This document shows positions 16,543-24,797 of a DNA stretch of 64,000 bases, piece after piece. Position numbers and translations under genes: made by a program. Below the pieces are notes generated by a model. It was not told where the DNA came from. It did no database searches and saw nothing but the letters and a program-made list of their open reading frames with translations. Where the stretch lies: positions 10,641 through 74,640 of the forward strand of contig JBMDXB010000157.1 in assembly GCA_048594885.1 (NCBI GenBank), written 5' to 3'. How positions within the stretch are numbered: the first letter of the stretch is position 1; each line of letters opens with the position of its first letter. The DNA comes from JBMDXB01 sp048594885. Lineage in GTDB: Bacteria > Acidobacteriota > Vicinamibacteria > Vicinamibacterales > 2-12-FULL-66-21.

Positions 16543-17394
16543 CTAGCGTTTGGGTGGCCGTTGCGGGGCGGGACTCTGGCGCGGCCGTGATGCCCTGTCG
16601 CGCGCGGCGAGCAGTTCGGCGGCACGCGCCCTCACGTGCTCGCTGGAATCCTGCAGCGCCCGGCGTGCAATCGCGGCGAAGTCGGAATGCTGCGCGAGCG
16701 CGTCGAGCGCCAGGAAGCGAACGTTGGCGGACGCGTCGGTGAGCGCCTCGCGCAGCGCGTCGGCGGGCACCTCGAGCTCGCCGGCGAGGGCCGCGTACAA
16801 CGCACGGGTGCGGACGCGTTCGTCGGCATCGTGCAGCGCCCGCAGCACGGCGTCGAGGCTCCGGCCCTTCTTCCGCTCGATCAGCGTCTCGATCGCTGCC
16901 GCCCTGACATCCGGATCCGCGTCGCGGAGCCGATCCTCGACGTCCCGTGTGCTCGCCCACGCGTCGGGCGGTACCGGAACCAGCCCGCGGCCCTTCCCCG
17001 GCCCGTAGATCCACACGACGCGCAGGCTCGCCGGTCGATCCTCGCTGCCGCCATAGAAGAAGAACGCGTCGCGCGTCGCGAGCAGCTGACGGAGCACTTC
17101 GTCAATCGCGAGATCCTTGAAGTCGGCGGAGACGCGCTCGTCACCGGGGACGTCGTCGCGCACGAGCGCGACATCGGCGAGCCGCGCAACTTCGTCGAGC
17201 AGGAGGTCCAGGCGAACGTTCTCGACGGTCGCGCTGACTCGTCCGTCGCGGATGAGCACGCGTGGCGCGTCCCGTTGCTCGCGTGTCAGTGGCGGGGCGC
17301 CGGGTTCGGCTCGTTGTCCGGCGTAGGCGAAACCGGCAATGGCGAGGGTGAAGCCGATGGGCGCGAACAGACGCAGGCCGTGTGAGGCCGACAT
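16543..17394 (-). CDS. Exported protein with STN (secretin/TonB short N-terminal) domain and HEAT repeats
   Basis: 283 aa. Signal peptide (LFAPIGFTLAIAGFAYAGQ), then an STN-like domain (about 45-125): VLIRDGRVSATVENVRLDLLLDEVARLADVALV and VSADFKDLAIDEVLRQLLATRDAFFFY, the pattern of the short N-terminal domain of secretins and TonB receptors. The C-terminal half (about 145-265) holds HEAT-type helical repeats (DPDVRAAAIETLIERK; DERVRTRALYAALAGE; SANVRFLALDALAQHSD; SEHVRARAAELLAARD). Both are protein-interaction modules, so a periplasmic scaffold is likely. Start is ATG 17394; an upstream in-frame start at 17430 only adds polar residues. It lies downstream of the LuxR regulator on the same strand. 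Confidence 0.78.
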   Translation of the reverse strand: MSASHGLRLFAPIGFTLAIAGFAYAGQRAEPGAPPLTREQRDAPRVLIRDGRVSATVENVRLDLLLDEVARLADVALVRDDVPGDERVSADFKDLAIDEVLRQLLATRDAFFFYGGSEDRPASLRVVWIYGPGKGRGLVPVPPDAWASTRDVEDRLRDADPDVRAAAIETLIERKKGRSLDAVLRALHDADERVRTRALYAALAGELEVPADALREALTDASANVRFLALDALAQHSDFAAIARRALQDSSEHVRARAAELLAARDRASRPRQSPAPQRPPKR

Positions 17395-17490
17395 GGATCC
17401 ACCTCCACGTGTGACGACGGCGACGAACACGGTAGGAGGAAGACTCGGCGTGGGCTACTGGCCCTCGGGACGGCCCGTGGATCAGGAGGA

Positions 17491-18111
17491 TCAGCGGACC
17501 GGGACAGGAGGGTCAGGTGGGGGGCCAGGCGCGGCAATCCGAAGGCTCGTGGGAATGTCGCGGCGAGACTGGACGTGCAGCTTGCCGAGGAGATTGTGGA
17601 CGTGGAACTTCGCGGTTCGTTCCGTGATCCGCAACACGCCGCCGATCTCCTTGTTCGACAGGCCGCGAACCAGCAGGTCGAGTACTTCCCGCTCGCGCTC
17701 GGTCAATGGCGTGGCTCCGTACGGCGCGAGGCCCGTCCGATCGATCCGCATCCACCGCACAATCGACCGCCCCGGAAACCAAAGATGGCCGCTGGCCACC
17801 ACGCGGACAGCTTCGGGAAGCTCTCTCTCATATCGATCGAATGCGACGAGCCCCCAGATCCCGAACGGGATCCAGCGCATGCAGCAGTCCTCGTCGCAGC
17901 GCTCGACGAGCAGGATCGGACGGCTCGCTGGCGCCGTGACGCACGCCGCGCGCAGCACGGCCTCGAGGCATGGCAGCGCGCCGTCGAACACGCCGACGTC
18001 GAACTGATCGTCGCAGGTCAATCGCAGGTCCGATTCTGCGGTCACGACCCGCGTGTACTGCGCGGCGGCAACAGGGTGGGCACCAAATACCCGGACCGTG
18101 ACTGGACTCAT
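17491..18111 (-). CDS. LuxR-family DNA-binding response regulator with degenerate receiver domain
   Basis: 206 aa transcription factor. The C-terminal GerE/LuxR helix-turn-helix is clear (LTEREREVLDLLVRGLSNKEIGGVLRITERTAKFHVHNLLGKL). The N-terminal region (1-120) follows receiver topology (FDVGVFDGAL; ILLVERCDEDCC; WGLVAFDRYERELPEAVRVVASG) but is short and lacks the usual acidic pair at its start and the strand-5 Lys, so classical phosphorylation is doubtful. No histidine kinase gene is adjacent. It is upstream of and co-directional with the STN-HEAT and secreted genes, which may be its targets. This last point is inference from position. Confidence 0.82.
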   Translation of the reverse strand: MSPVTVRVFGAHPVAAAQYTRVVTAESDLRLTCDDQFDVGVFDGALPCLEAVLRAACVTAPASRPILLVERCDEDCCMRWIPFGIWGLVAFDRYERELPEAVRVVASGHLWFPGRSIVRWMRIDRTGLAPYGATPLTEREREVLDLLVRGLSNKEIGGVLRITERTAKFHVHNLLGKLHVQSRRDIPTSLRIAAPGPPPDPPVPVR

Positions 18112-18270
18112 AAGGTCCCGTCGGGGAGCACGACGCGCAGTGCAAGTGCCGTTCCGAATGATTCGATGCAGGAGACGCCGTGAAAGTGGGCATCCTCGGG
18201 CAACCGATCGGACAACGAGTGAGCTGCCTGGCCAATCGGCGGTCGTCCAGGAAGTTCCGCGGGGCGCGTC

Positions 18271-19422
18271 TCAATCCTTCAGCGCGGACCCCAGGTTGAC
18301 GATCGTCCGGCCGGCGGTGTCCTCCGGGTAGAGCACGCGGTACTTGCGCTTCTTCTTCTTTTCGGCAGCGAAGAACTTATCGAGCCACGGCGTGTGGTTG
18401 GTCAGGTGGATGGAGAAGCGGTCGTCCGAGCGGACGCGCGTGAGCATCTGCATCGTCTCGAGATCCGGATTCTCGTGCTTGCCGTTGGCCGACACGACGT
18501 AATGATCGGCTCTGAGGAGCTCGAAGAAGTCGACGTCCGCATCTCGAATGCTGCCGTGGTGCGGCAGCTTGAGGACGTCCAGCGCAAGCGGCTTGCTGCC
18601 CTTGATCTTGCCGGCGGCTCGCAGCCCCTCGAGCACATCGTCGCCGCGGGCGTCGCCCGTCAACAGCATCGACTTCTTTCCGGATTCGACGAGGAGGACG
18701 ATGCTCGAGAGGTTCTCGATCGAACGATCGACGTAGGCGGCGGTCTTCGCCAGGCCCTTCTTGATCAGTTCTGTGTCCCACTTCGCGTTCAGGTCGTCCT
18801 TCCGCTGCTTCGAAGGCCCGATCACGGTGATCTCGAGCGGGGCGGGCTGCGGTTTCGGGCCTGCGGGACGCAGCACCAGTCCGCCGCCGAACGCGCCGTT
18901 CGACCGAATCGCGAGCTTCTTCAACAGATCGCGAACCTCACGTCCCTGCGGCACGCTCGCCAGGACGAGCCGCGTCGAATGTTCGAGATCGGCGCCGGCG
19001 GGCACGCTGCCAACCGCCGCGGTCTTCACGCCTCCCGACGGGCCTGGACTCTTGTCAGGCACGGCAACGGTCCGCGCCTGTTTTCCGACGATGTCGTCGA
19101 AGCTGTTGAACCAGAAATCGTCGATGCGGAACGGCAACGGGCCGCGCCGGCGCTGTTGGTCGAGGTCGCGCAGCAACGAGAGGACGCCGTTGATGTGATC
19201 GTCGTCGATATGGCTGATCATCATCAGCCGTATGGGCAGTGGCGTCGCCTCGTCCGGTGCGCGGCTGTTCTTCAACTGGAGCAGCCGCGGCTTCAGATGC
19301 CGGTCGTAGACCGTGCCGGGACCGCCGTCGATGACCATCAGTTGTGGAGCGGCTGGCGTGCCGAAATGCACCAGCAGCGCGTCGCCGTGCAGCGCCTGCA
19401 CCGCCTCGAGACTGAACAGCAT
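18271..19422 (-). CDS. Metallo-beta-lactamase-fold hydrolase (ComEC/Rec2-like)
   Basis: 383 aa. The metal-binding motif SHIDDDHINGV (HxxxDH) and the later LLTGDARGDD and LKLPHHGSIRDAD stretches place it in the MBL-fold group that resembles the detached hydrolase domain of ComEC. Members act on phosphodiester or related bonds; the substrate here is unknown. No signal peptide and a Lys-rich segment near the C terminus (EKKKKRKYRVLYP) suggest a cytoplasmic protein. ATG 19422 is preceded at ideal distance by GGGGAGGG; an ATG seven codons earlier lacks this. Last gene of a three-gene hydrolase operon, 44 bp after the subtilase stop. Confidence 0.85.
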   Translation of the reverse strand: MLFSLEAVQALHGDALLVHFGTPAAPQLMVIDGGPGTVYDRHLKPRLLQLKNSRAPDEATPLPIRLMMISHIDDDHINGVLSLLRDLDQQRRRGPLPFRIDDFWFNSFDDIVGKQARTVAVPDKSPGPSGGVKTAAVGSVPAGADLEHSTRLVLASVPQGREVRDLLKKLAIRSNGAFGGGLVLRPAGPKPQPAPLEITVIGPSKQRKDDLNAKWDTELIKKGLAKTAAYVDRSIENLSSIVLLVESGKKSMLLTGDARGDDVLEGLRAAGKIKGSKPLALDVLKLPHHGSIRDADVDFFELLRADHYVVSANGKHENPDLETMQMLTRVRSDDRFSIHLTNHTPWLDKFFAAEKKKKRKYRVLYPEDTAGRTIVNLGSALKD

Positions 19423-19466
19423 GGCGTCCCTCCCCTGCATCATGAACTGACGCGGATGACCGCGAG

Positions 19467-21686
19467 CTACACGGACTGAATGGCACGAAGTACGTCGAGC
19501 ATTCCTGCGCCCTGAAAGTACTTCTCGCGACCCAGGTCGGTGGCCGACATCGACAGCACCTGTTTGATCCGCGCGGGGCGGCCGGCGAGCTCACGATGGC
19601 GAGCCATCAGCAGTGCCGCGGCGCCGCTCACGTGCGGCGCCGCCATACTGGTGCCGTCGAGCCATCGCATCCCGCCATTGGGCGTCGGCCCATCGATCTT
19701 CTCGCCAGGGGCCACCAGGTCCGGTTTGAAACGGCCGTCACCGGTTGGTCCACGGCTCGAAAAGTAGCTGACGCCGTAGGTATGCGGCGCTTCTCTGTGC
19801 GTGGCCCCCACGGTAATCACGCTTTCGGAGTTGCCCGGATCGGTGATGCTCACCGTCTGATACCCCTCGTAGCGGCCGGTTTCGTCAGACGTCAGATACT
19901 GCAGATATCCCTCGTTGCCGGCAGCCGCGACGACGGTGGTGCCGTTGGCCACCACGCGGTCGCATTCCTCGCAGACCGGCGTACGGCCGCAGGCGTAGTT
20001 CGCGACTTCATGAGGGATCGACAGCGACAGGTTGACGCCGTGGATCGTCGGATAGTCCTGGTGGGAGTTCAGGTAACGCACGAACTGAAGCGCCGCGATG
20101 ACGGTGAATTCGTCCCCAATCCCTCGTTCGTTGAGGATGCGAAGGTCGTACAGGTTGATGTCCGGGCAGACGCCCGCGAATCCCTGCTTGGGCGGATCGG
20201 GCGGCGGATCATCACCGCGGTCCGGCGCGCCGTTCGACGGCCGCAGCGGTACGGGCGCATCGCCGGCACGCCAGTCGCCGCCCAGCAGTCCCGCCACGTG
20301 CGTGCCGTGTTCGAGCTTCGGCACGTGGTCGTTGAGCGGGTCTGCGTCGTTCCTGTACGTCGCGTCGTGCGGCAGTTTGAGGAGCGGCGCGAGCAGCGAC
20401 CAGTTCAGTTCGTTGCCGGTGAGCAGCGAGCGCCGAATGTGGTCGCGCTGGCCCGCCACCTGCCGCTTGATGTGCGCGGGTAACTGCTCGAATTCAGCCT
20501 CGTCGTCCGTGATGATCCGCCGGATCAGCGTGAAATCGTAGGAGGCGATGACGCGCGTCTGGTTCTTCCACGTCTTGCCGCCATCGGTACTCACGAACGG
20601 GTGAGCGAACAGCCTCTTCCGGTTCTCGGGGTCGCGCTTTCGGAAGCACGGATGCGTGGCGTCGATCCCGCTGTCGATAATCGCCCACGTCAGATCGGAG
20701 CAGTCGAGCGCGAAGAGGCGAATCGCCGCGTCCGCCTTGATGCACTCCACCGATGCCGGCGAGGCGACCGGGCCGGGACCCTCGGAAGCCTGCGGCGCCG
20801 GAGGCTGCGGCGGCGGAGGCGGCGCCGCCTCGCGCTGTACCGGTCTGACGCGGCGCCTCGCCGCCGACAACTTCACGCGGCGATTCAGGCTCACGGAGTA
20901 CAGGGTCGGCTCGGCCCGTTCGAGCACCAGCCCGTCGAAGACCTCGGCCGCCGCCCGCACGACGGCGAGCCGCTCCGCCAGCGGCCGCTCGCCGAGCGCA
21001 GGATCTGAATCGGACGCCGCGCCGCGAGCGCCGCGCGGGCGCCGTCGTGCCACCGCGCCTCGCTTCGGCTCGGACAACGCCGTGCAGCCCACTATCTGTA
21101 CGAGCCAGAGGATGGCCGGCGCCTCCGGAGGGTTGCGCCGGTAATTCGCGAGATCGCGCAACGACTCGGCGATCTTTCTGTCGTTGGCGCGCAGCCGCGC
21201 TCCGAAATCCGTCCCCGCGCGGAATTTCGTGGCATCGTCGCGGCGCGGCCCGCCGCGCGTCGGGCCACCGGCGCCGGTCGAGACGGCCGATTCGCAGATC
21301 CGCTCGTTCCACCATTTCGAGAGCGGGATGATACAGCGGCACAATTCGCGGAAGGTCACGTGGGCAACCACGGTCGACTGGTTGAACGAAACGCCGGTCC
21401 CGAGTGCGGGTTCCGCGGCGATGACGCTCCCGGTGCCCGCGCGTGGCTTGCCGGCTCCGCTGCGGTACTCCTTCAACCGGCGGCTCACCATGCGGTAGAG
21501 CTCGCCGGGCGGCGTGCGGACGTCGCCGATGCTGAACGGCGTGAGCAGCAGATCGCGCGCCGCGCCGGGATGCATACCGAATTCGAGCCAAACGTCTGGC
21601 AGCACCGGTGAATCCTGCGTGAAGCGCCGGCCGCCCGTGGCCGGCCCGTACACCAGCTCGAAGATCTGTTTCCGTGTCAACGCCAT
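19467..21686 (-). CDS. Subtilisin-like serine protease (S8) with a long novel N-terminal region
   Basis: 739 aa. The S8 catalytic triad is intact: Asp338 (AIIDSGID), His460 (HGTHVAG), Ser680 (GTSMAAPHVSG), with an insert of about 100 residues between Asp and His. The first 300 residues are not a known propeptide: they begin MALTRKQIFELVYGP, include FRELCRCIIPLSKWWNERI, and end in a proline-rich hinge (near 287-300). No signal peptide is present, so the enzyme is probably intracellular, which is unusual for subtilases and seen in toxin or defence loci. Start ATG 21686 lies 11 bp from the stop of the DUF2235 gene, showing tight co-transcription. Confidence 0.88.
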   Translation of the reverse strand: MALTRKQIFELVYGPATGGRRFTQDSPVLPDVWLEFGMHPGAARDLLLTPFSIGDVRTPPGELYRMVSRRLKEYRSGAGKPRAGTGSVIAAEPALGTGVSFNQSTVVAHVTFRELCRCIIPLSKWWNERICESAVSTGAGGPTRGGPRRDDATKFRAGTDFGARLRANDRKIAESLRDLANYRRNPPEAPAILWLVQIVGCTALSEPKRGAVARRRPRGARGAASDSDPALGERPLAERLAVVRAAAEVFDGLVLERAEPTLYSVSLNRRVKLSAARRRVRPVQREAAPPPPPQPPAPQASEGPGPVASPASVECIKADAAIRLFALDCSDLTWAIIDSGIDATHPCFRKRDPENRKRLFAHPFVSTDGGKTWKNQTRVIASYDFTLIRRIITDDEAEFEQLPAHIKRQVAGQRDHIRRSLLTGNELNWSLLAPLLKLPHDATYRNDADPLNDHVPKLEHGTHVAGLLGGDWRAGDAPVPLRPSNGAPDRGDDPPPDPPKQGFAGVCPDINLYDLRILNERGIGDEFTVIAALQFVRYLNSHQDYPTIHGVNLSLSIPHEVANYACGRTPVCEECDRVVANGTTVVAAAGNEGYLQYLTSDETGRYEGYQTVSITDPGNSESVITVGATHREAPHTYGVSYFSSRGPTGDGRFKPDLVAPGEKIDGPTPNGGMRWLDGTSMAAPHVSGAAALLMARHRELAGRPARIKQVLSMSATDLGREKYFQGAGMLDVLRAIQSV

Positions 21687-21697
21687 GTCGTAGGTCC

Positions 21698-22834
21698 TCA
21701 GATCGGTTGAGGCTTGGGGAGCCGCTTCACATCGCCAGGGAGCCGGCTGGCGTATCCGCCGCCGCGTTCGAACGCCGACCAGTGGATCCACGACCCGGCC
21801 GGAATCGTACGGCGTGCGCTGCGGTTCATGCGCCGCTCGATCCGCTGTGTCGTCCAGTCGAAGTTTCGCTTCGGCACGTATTCAGCGAGCAGCCAGGCGC
21901 CCTTCAACGATTCGTGCATCGGACCGTCAGGGTCAGGGGGCACGTACCGGCCGCCCGCCCTTCCGAGCACCGCGCCACGTTTGGCGGGGTCGATGAGCAG
22001 GCCAACCGCGGGTGCGGTCGCCTCGTCGAGCATCCACTCGAGCGCCAGCTTCGACAGTCCGCTCTCGGCTTCGGCATACCCGCCCCCGACGTCGCAATGC
22101 ACGCCGGGGAACCACACCTGCAGCTCGTCGATCGGTCCGTGCGGCGCCGAGGGATCATTGCCCTTCCGCCACAGGTTCGTGCGGAAGAAGGCGCGCCGCT
22201 CGTCGATGGCGATGGCGTGACGGCCGAACTGGATATCCGGGTTGTCGGCCGTATACGGAAGGTGGACGGGATTCTCGACCCAGCCGACCGAGCTGACCGT
22301 GTCCCAGACGCCGACGAACCACGGCTTGCACTCGCGAGCCATCGTCGCCTTGAAGTCGGCCGCGAGCGCGAAGTAGCGTGCGACCGCGTCAGCGTCCCGA
22401 CCGCCGCTCTCTCGAGCCTTCGTGATCGCCATCATCATGCGAATCGCGTACGGGACGAGCGCTTCGTTGCCCGAGCGCAGCAGGCCGTACATGCGCAGCA
22501 GCGAGGCGACGGCGCGGGCGGTGTAGGCGCCGCGGCTGAAGCCGAAGAGAAACACCTTGTCGCCGGGCTCGTAGGTCTGCATCAGGAACACGTACGCATC
22601 GCGGATGTCGTTTTCCAGATACGCGCCCGTCGCGAGTCCGAGCAGGCGCGTCATACGGCGCCGGAGCGGTGTCAGCGCGCCTGGTGGCTCCATCGTGCCG
22701 ACGCCGGGATGGTAGTACGTGCGTTGCGATGGCTGGTCGTGGACGAGCGTCGAATACAGCTTCACGACGTTGGTGTTGTCGTGGGCGAATTCGTTGGCGG
22801 TTCCGTCGCAGCACAGAACGATGTTCTTCGACAT
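21698..22834 (-). CDS. DUF2235 alpha/beta-hydrolase (phospholipase-like)
   Basis: 378 aa. It starts MSKNIVLCCDGTANEF and continues NTNVVKLYSTL and YYHPGVGTMEPPG, the signature opening of DUF2235. The nucleophile elbow is GFSRGAYTAR with Ser100. Later PWFVGVWDTVSSVG and VWFPGVHCDVGGGY supply the expected Asp and His segments. Related proteins include the Tle1 family of type VI lipase effectors. No T6SS genes, VgrG or immunity gene is seen here; the neighbours are a subtilase and an MBL hydrolase. First gene of this operon; ATG 22834 begins the conserved motif and the frame upstream is not protein-like. Confidence 0.88.
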   Translation of the reverse strand: MSKNIVLCCDGTANEFAHDNTNVVKLYSTLVHDQPSQRTYYHPGVGTMEPPGALTPLRRRMTRLLGLATGAYLENDIRDAYVFLMQTYEPGDKVFLFGFSRGAYTARAVASLLRMYGLLRSGNEALVPYAIRMMMAITKARESGGRDADAVARYFALAADFKATMARECKPWFVGVWDTVSSVGWVENPVHLPYTADNPDIQFGRHAIAIDERRAFFRTNLWRKGNDPSAPHGPIDELQVWFPGVHCDVGGGYAEAESGLSKLALEWMLDEATAPAVGLLIDPAKRGAVLGRAGGRYVPPDPDGPMHESLKGAWLLAEYVPKRNFDWTTQRIERRMNRSARRTIPAGSWIHWSAFERGGGYASRLPGDVKRLPKPQPI

Positions 22835-22895
22835 CACGAGCTCCGCGGAGGGCGTGCGTGTGCTGGACGCATGGTAATCGATCGACGGCCCGGAC

Positions 22896-23162
22896 CTAAG
22901 CGTCGAGGTCAGGGGCACCGCTTCGGCATTCAGCCCGGAACATCGTCAATTCCCATGTGTTGGACCGGTCATCGTGCCGCACGAGGTATGTGTCGCCGTC
23001 CTCACCTCGCAGCTTGAAGTAGCGGTGGTCGGGCGCCAGCCACGCGTCGAGCACCTCGGCGACCGCGATCCGGCGGCCGCCGAGGATCAGCGTGCGCGGT
23101 GTCTGCTCGGCGCGGTGGCCGGCGTAGCACTCGACCGCAACGGTGAGGAACTGTTCCGGCAT
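22896..23162 (-). CDS. Small conserved-looking protein, unknown function
   Basis: 88 aa with no recognised name. It reads as a compact all-beta domain: QFLTVAVECYAGHRAEQTPRTLILGGRRIAVAEVLDAWLAPDHRYFKLRGEDGDTYLVRHDD, ending NTWELTMFR. Short single-domain proteins with this strand pattern occur widely next to unrelated genes. It is 61 bp upstream of the DUF2235 gene on the same strand and may be co-transcribed. No signal peptide or catalytic residues are evident. The high density of ordinary protein-like residues and a clean stop support it as real. Confidence 0.68.
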   Translation of the reverse strand: MPEQFLTVAVECYAGHRAEQTPRTLILGGRRIAVAEVLDAWLAPDHRYFKLRGEDGDTYLVRHDDRSNTWELTMFRAECRSGAPDLDA

Positions 23163-23214
23163 CGACCCATGATAGGGCCATGGTGCCCCGTCAGTGAGAA
23201 GGACGTATTGCTCA

Positions 23215-23304
23215 CAGCGCCGCGAGAATCATGACCTGAAAGGAGACCGTCGCAATTCCTACGAATGCTGGGATTTGTGGCGTCGGAGCGGTGAGTCCGA
23301 TCAC
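23215..23304 (-). CDS. Possible hydrophobic 30-residue peptide after the radical SAM gene
   Basis: A GTG-initiated frame 38 bp after the radical SAM stop reads MIGLTAPTPQIPAFV...ILAAL, ending in TGA at 23214-23212. It is hydrophobic, with no charged residue, and could be a membrane peptide or a modified-peptide precursor. Third-position GC is only moderate and the ribosome site is weak, so chance remains likely. Confidence 0.2.
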
Positions 23305-23342
23305 GAACTTCCACGCCTTTTGCTGAACGCTTACATTACAGT

Positions 23343-24407
23343 TTAGCCGACGGTCGCCGACTCCGGACGCTGACCGTGATCAGCCCCACGATGCAGAATT
23401 CTGTAAAAGCAAAGCGGATCGTTGTGAAATGAACCGGTATTCCCGCACGACATCGCCGAACAGCCTCCCATGCATTGATCCGCCTTGTCGCACCCGCGAC
23501 AGAAACTGCCGAGATCGTGGGCAGAAAAACGCCGCGTGTAAGAAAACGCGCCCGGATCGAACCAGATGTCCCACAGATCTCGCTGCCGAAGGTCTCCCTC
23601 GATGAGATGATCGGGCAACGACAGACAGCCCTTGATCTTGCCGTTGCTGGTGATTCCGCATGCGGCGCGGCCGGCGGGACATCCCTGCCAAGAAACCGTT
23701 CGGGTGTCCAGGTCCGTGTAGTAGCCATACGGGTCGGAAGGACTCAAGTCGAGTCCGCGGGCTGCGGCTGCTTCCGATCTCTCGCGAACGAAGCGCCCCA
23801 GTTCCAGGAATTCGGCCGCGCTCAACTGCAGGCCGGCAGCCGTCCGAGCGCGGCCGAGAGAGAACATCGGCTGAATCTGCCAGAACTTCACGCCCCTCCC
23901 ACACAATAGATCGAACATAGCGGGAAGCTCAGGCAGATTTCGCGTCTGTACCGTGGTAATGACCGTCACCGTGAAGTCAGCGGCAACGGCTGCATCGATG
24001 GCGCCCAGCACCTTTCCGAAAGACCCGGGCTTGCGGCGGATGTAATCGTGTGTGGCTTCGACGCCGTCGAGACTGGTGCCGATCGCCGTGAGTCCTACGT
24101 CCTGCATCTCCGCGAGCGTCTCACGGCTGACCAGGAGGCCGTTCGTGATCATCTGGGTCCGAATACCGAGGTGATGCAGGTGCGCGGCGATGTCTGGCCA
24201 GTGCGGGTGGAGCAGTGGCTCTCCACCCGTGAAATCCACCTCTTGGACCAGCAGCGCCGGCAACTGATCGCAGATCCCAATCGCCTCGTCCCGCGTCAGT
24301 TCATCGTCTCGCGCCCTCGCGGCCGCCGATGCGCAGTGGCGGCACTTCAGATTGCACCGCAGGGTGAGCTCCCAACCGATGACGAGGGGGAATCCGTCGA
24401 ACGTCAT
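23343..24407 (-). CDS. Radical SAM/SPASM-domain enzyme, likely peptide-modifying
   Basis: 354 aa. The radical SAM cluster is C18xxxC22xxC25 (CNLKCRHC), followed by DFTGGEPLLHPHW, TNGLLV and GTSLDG, the standard SAM-binding segments. The C terminus has SPASM-type auxiliary-cluster cysteines (CPAGRAACGITSNGKIKGC ... FCRGCDKADQCMGGCSAMSCGNTG ... CF). SPASM enzymes mostly modify ribosomal peptides or activate enzymes through radical chemistry. ATG 24407 is preceded by AGAGG at 7 nt; another ATG ten codons earlier lacks a ribosome site. The gene lies 75 bp after a 104-codon gene on the same strand, a candidate partner or substrate. Confidence 0.9.
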   Translation of the reverse strand: MTFDGFPLVIGWELTLRCNLKCRHCASAAARARDDELTRDEAIGICDQLPALLVQEVDFTGGEPLLHPHWPDIAAHLHHLGIRTQMITNGLLVSRETLAEMQDVGLTAIGTSLDGVEATHDYIRRKPGSFGKVLGAIDAAVAADFTVTVITTVQTRNLPELPAMFDLLCGRGVKFWQIQPMFSLGRARTAAGLQLSAAEFLELGRFVRERSEAAAARGLDLSPSDPYGYYTDLDTRTVSWQGCPAGRAACGITSNGKIKGCLSLPDHLIEGDLRQRDLWDIWFDPGAFSYTRRFSAHDLGSFCRGCDKADQCMGGCSAMSCGNTGSFHNDPLCFYRILHRGADHGQRPESATVG

Positions 24408-24482
24408 TTGCAGGCCTCTCGTCCGCCTGGACGCCATGGAGAAGGCGGAGCCGCTCCTTGCTGGACGATCGAGCTGTCTTGA

Positions 24483-24797
24483 CTAGCCCCTGCCTCGCTT
24501 CATGAAGGTACGCAGGGCGATGTAGTCACCCGCCCGCAGCACCGGCTGCCGGCCCGCCGCAAGATCGTCCGCGAAATTGAGGATAGGTCCGGCGATTTCG
24601 GCCGGCGGCGTTCCACCCTCGCCCAGCGCCTTCAATTGCTCGGCGACGAAGTTGTTGAACTTCTCGTCGGGTCCGGCGGCGAGGATCTCCGAGAACCGCT
24701 CTCGGCCGAACGGCGAAGGGTCGAGGTAAGCGACCTGCCACCAGCGCTCTCGGATCCAATTTGGCAAACTCACGTAAAACGAAATTCTGTCGTGCAT
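24483..24797 (-). CDS. Small protein encoded with the radical SAM enzyme (candidate partner or precursor)
   Basis: 104 aa, no family recognised. Starts MHDRISFYVSLPNWIRERWWQVAYLDPSPFG, rich in aromatics, followed by a helical segment (DEKFNNFVAEQLKALGEG) and a basic end (ALRTFMKRGRG). GGAGG five bases before ATG 24797 decides the start over a GTG two codons earlier. It is co-directional with and directly upstream of the radical SAM gene, the position where peptide substrates or recognition proteins are often encoded. It has no Cys, so thioether chemistry on it is excluded; other radical modifications remain possible. The substrate role is inference. Confidence 0.6.
   Translation of the reverse strand: MHDRISFYVSLPNWIRERWWQVAYLDPSPFGRERFSEILAAGPDEKFNNFVAEQLKALGEGGTPPAEIAGPILNFADDLAAGRQPVLRAGDYIALRTFMKRGRG

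Noticed and set aside
23087..23314. 75-codon minus-strand frame across the radical SAM and 88-aa gene boundary
   Set aside because: Ser/Arg-rich with no protein-like pattern; it overlaps the 88-aa gene in a different frame.
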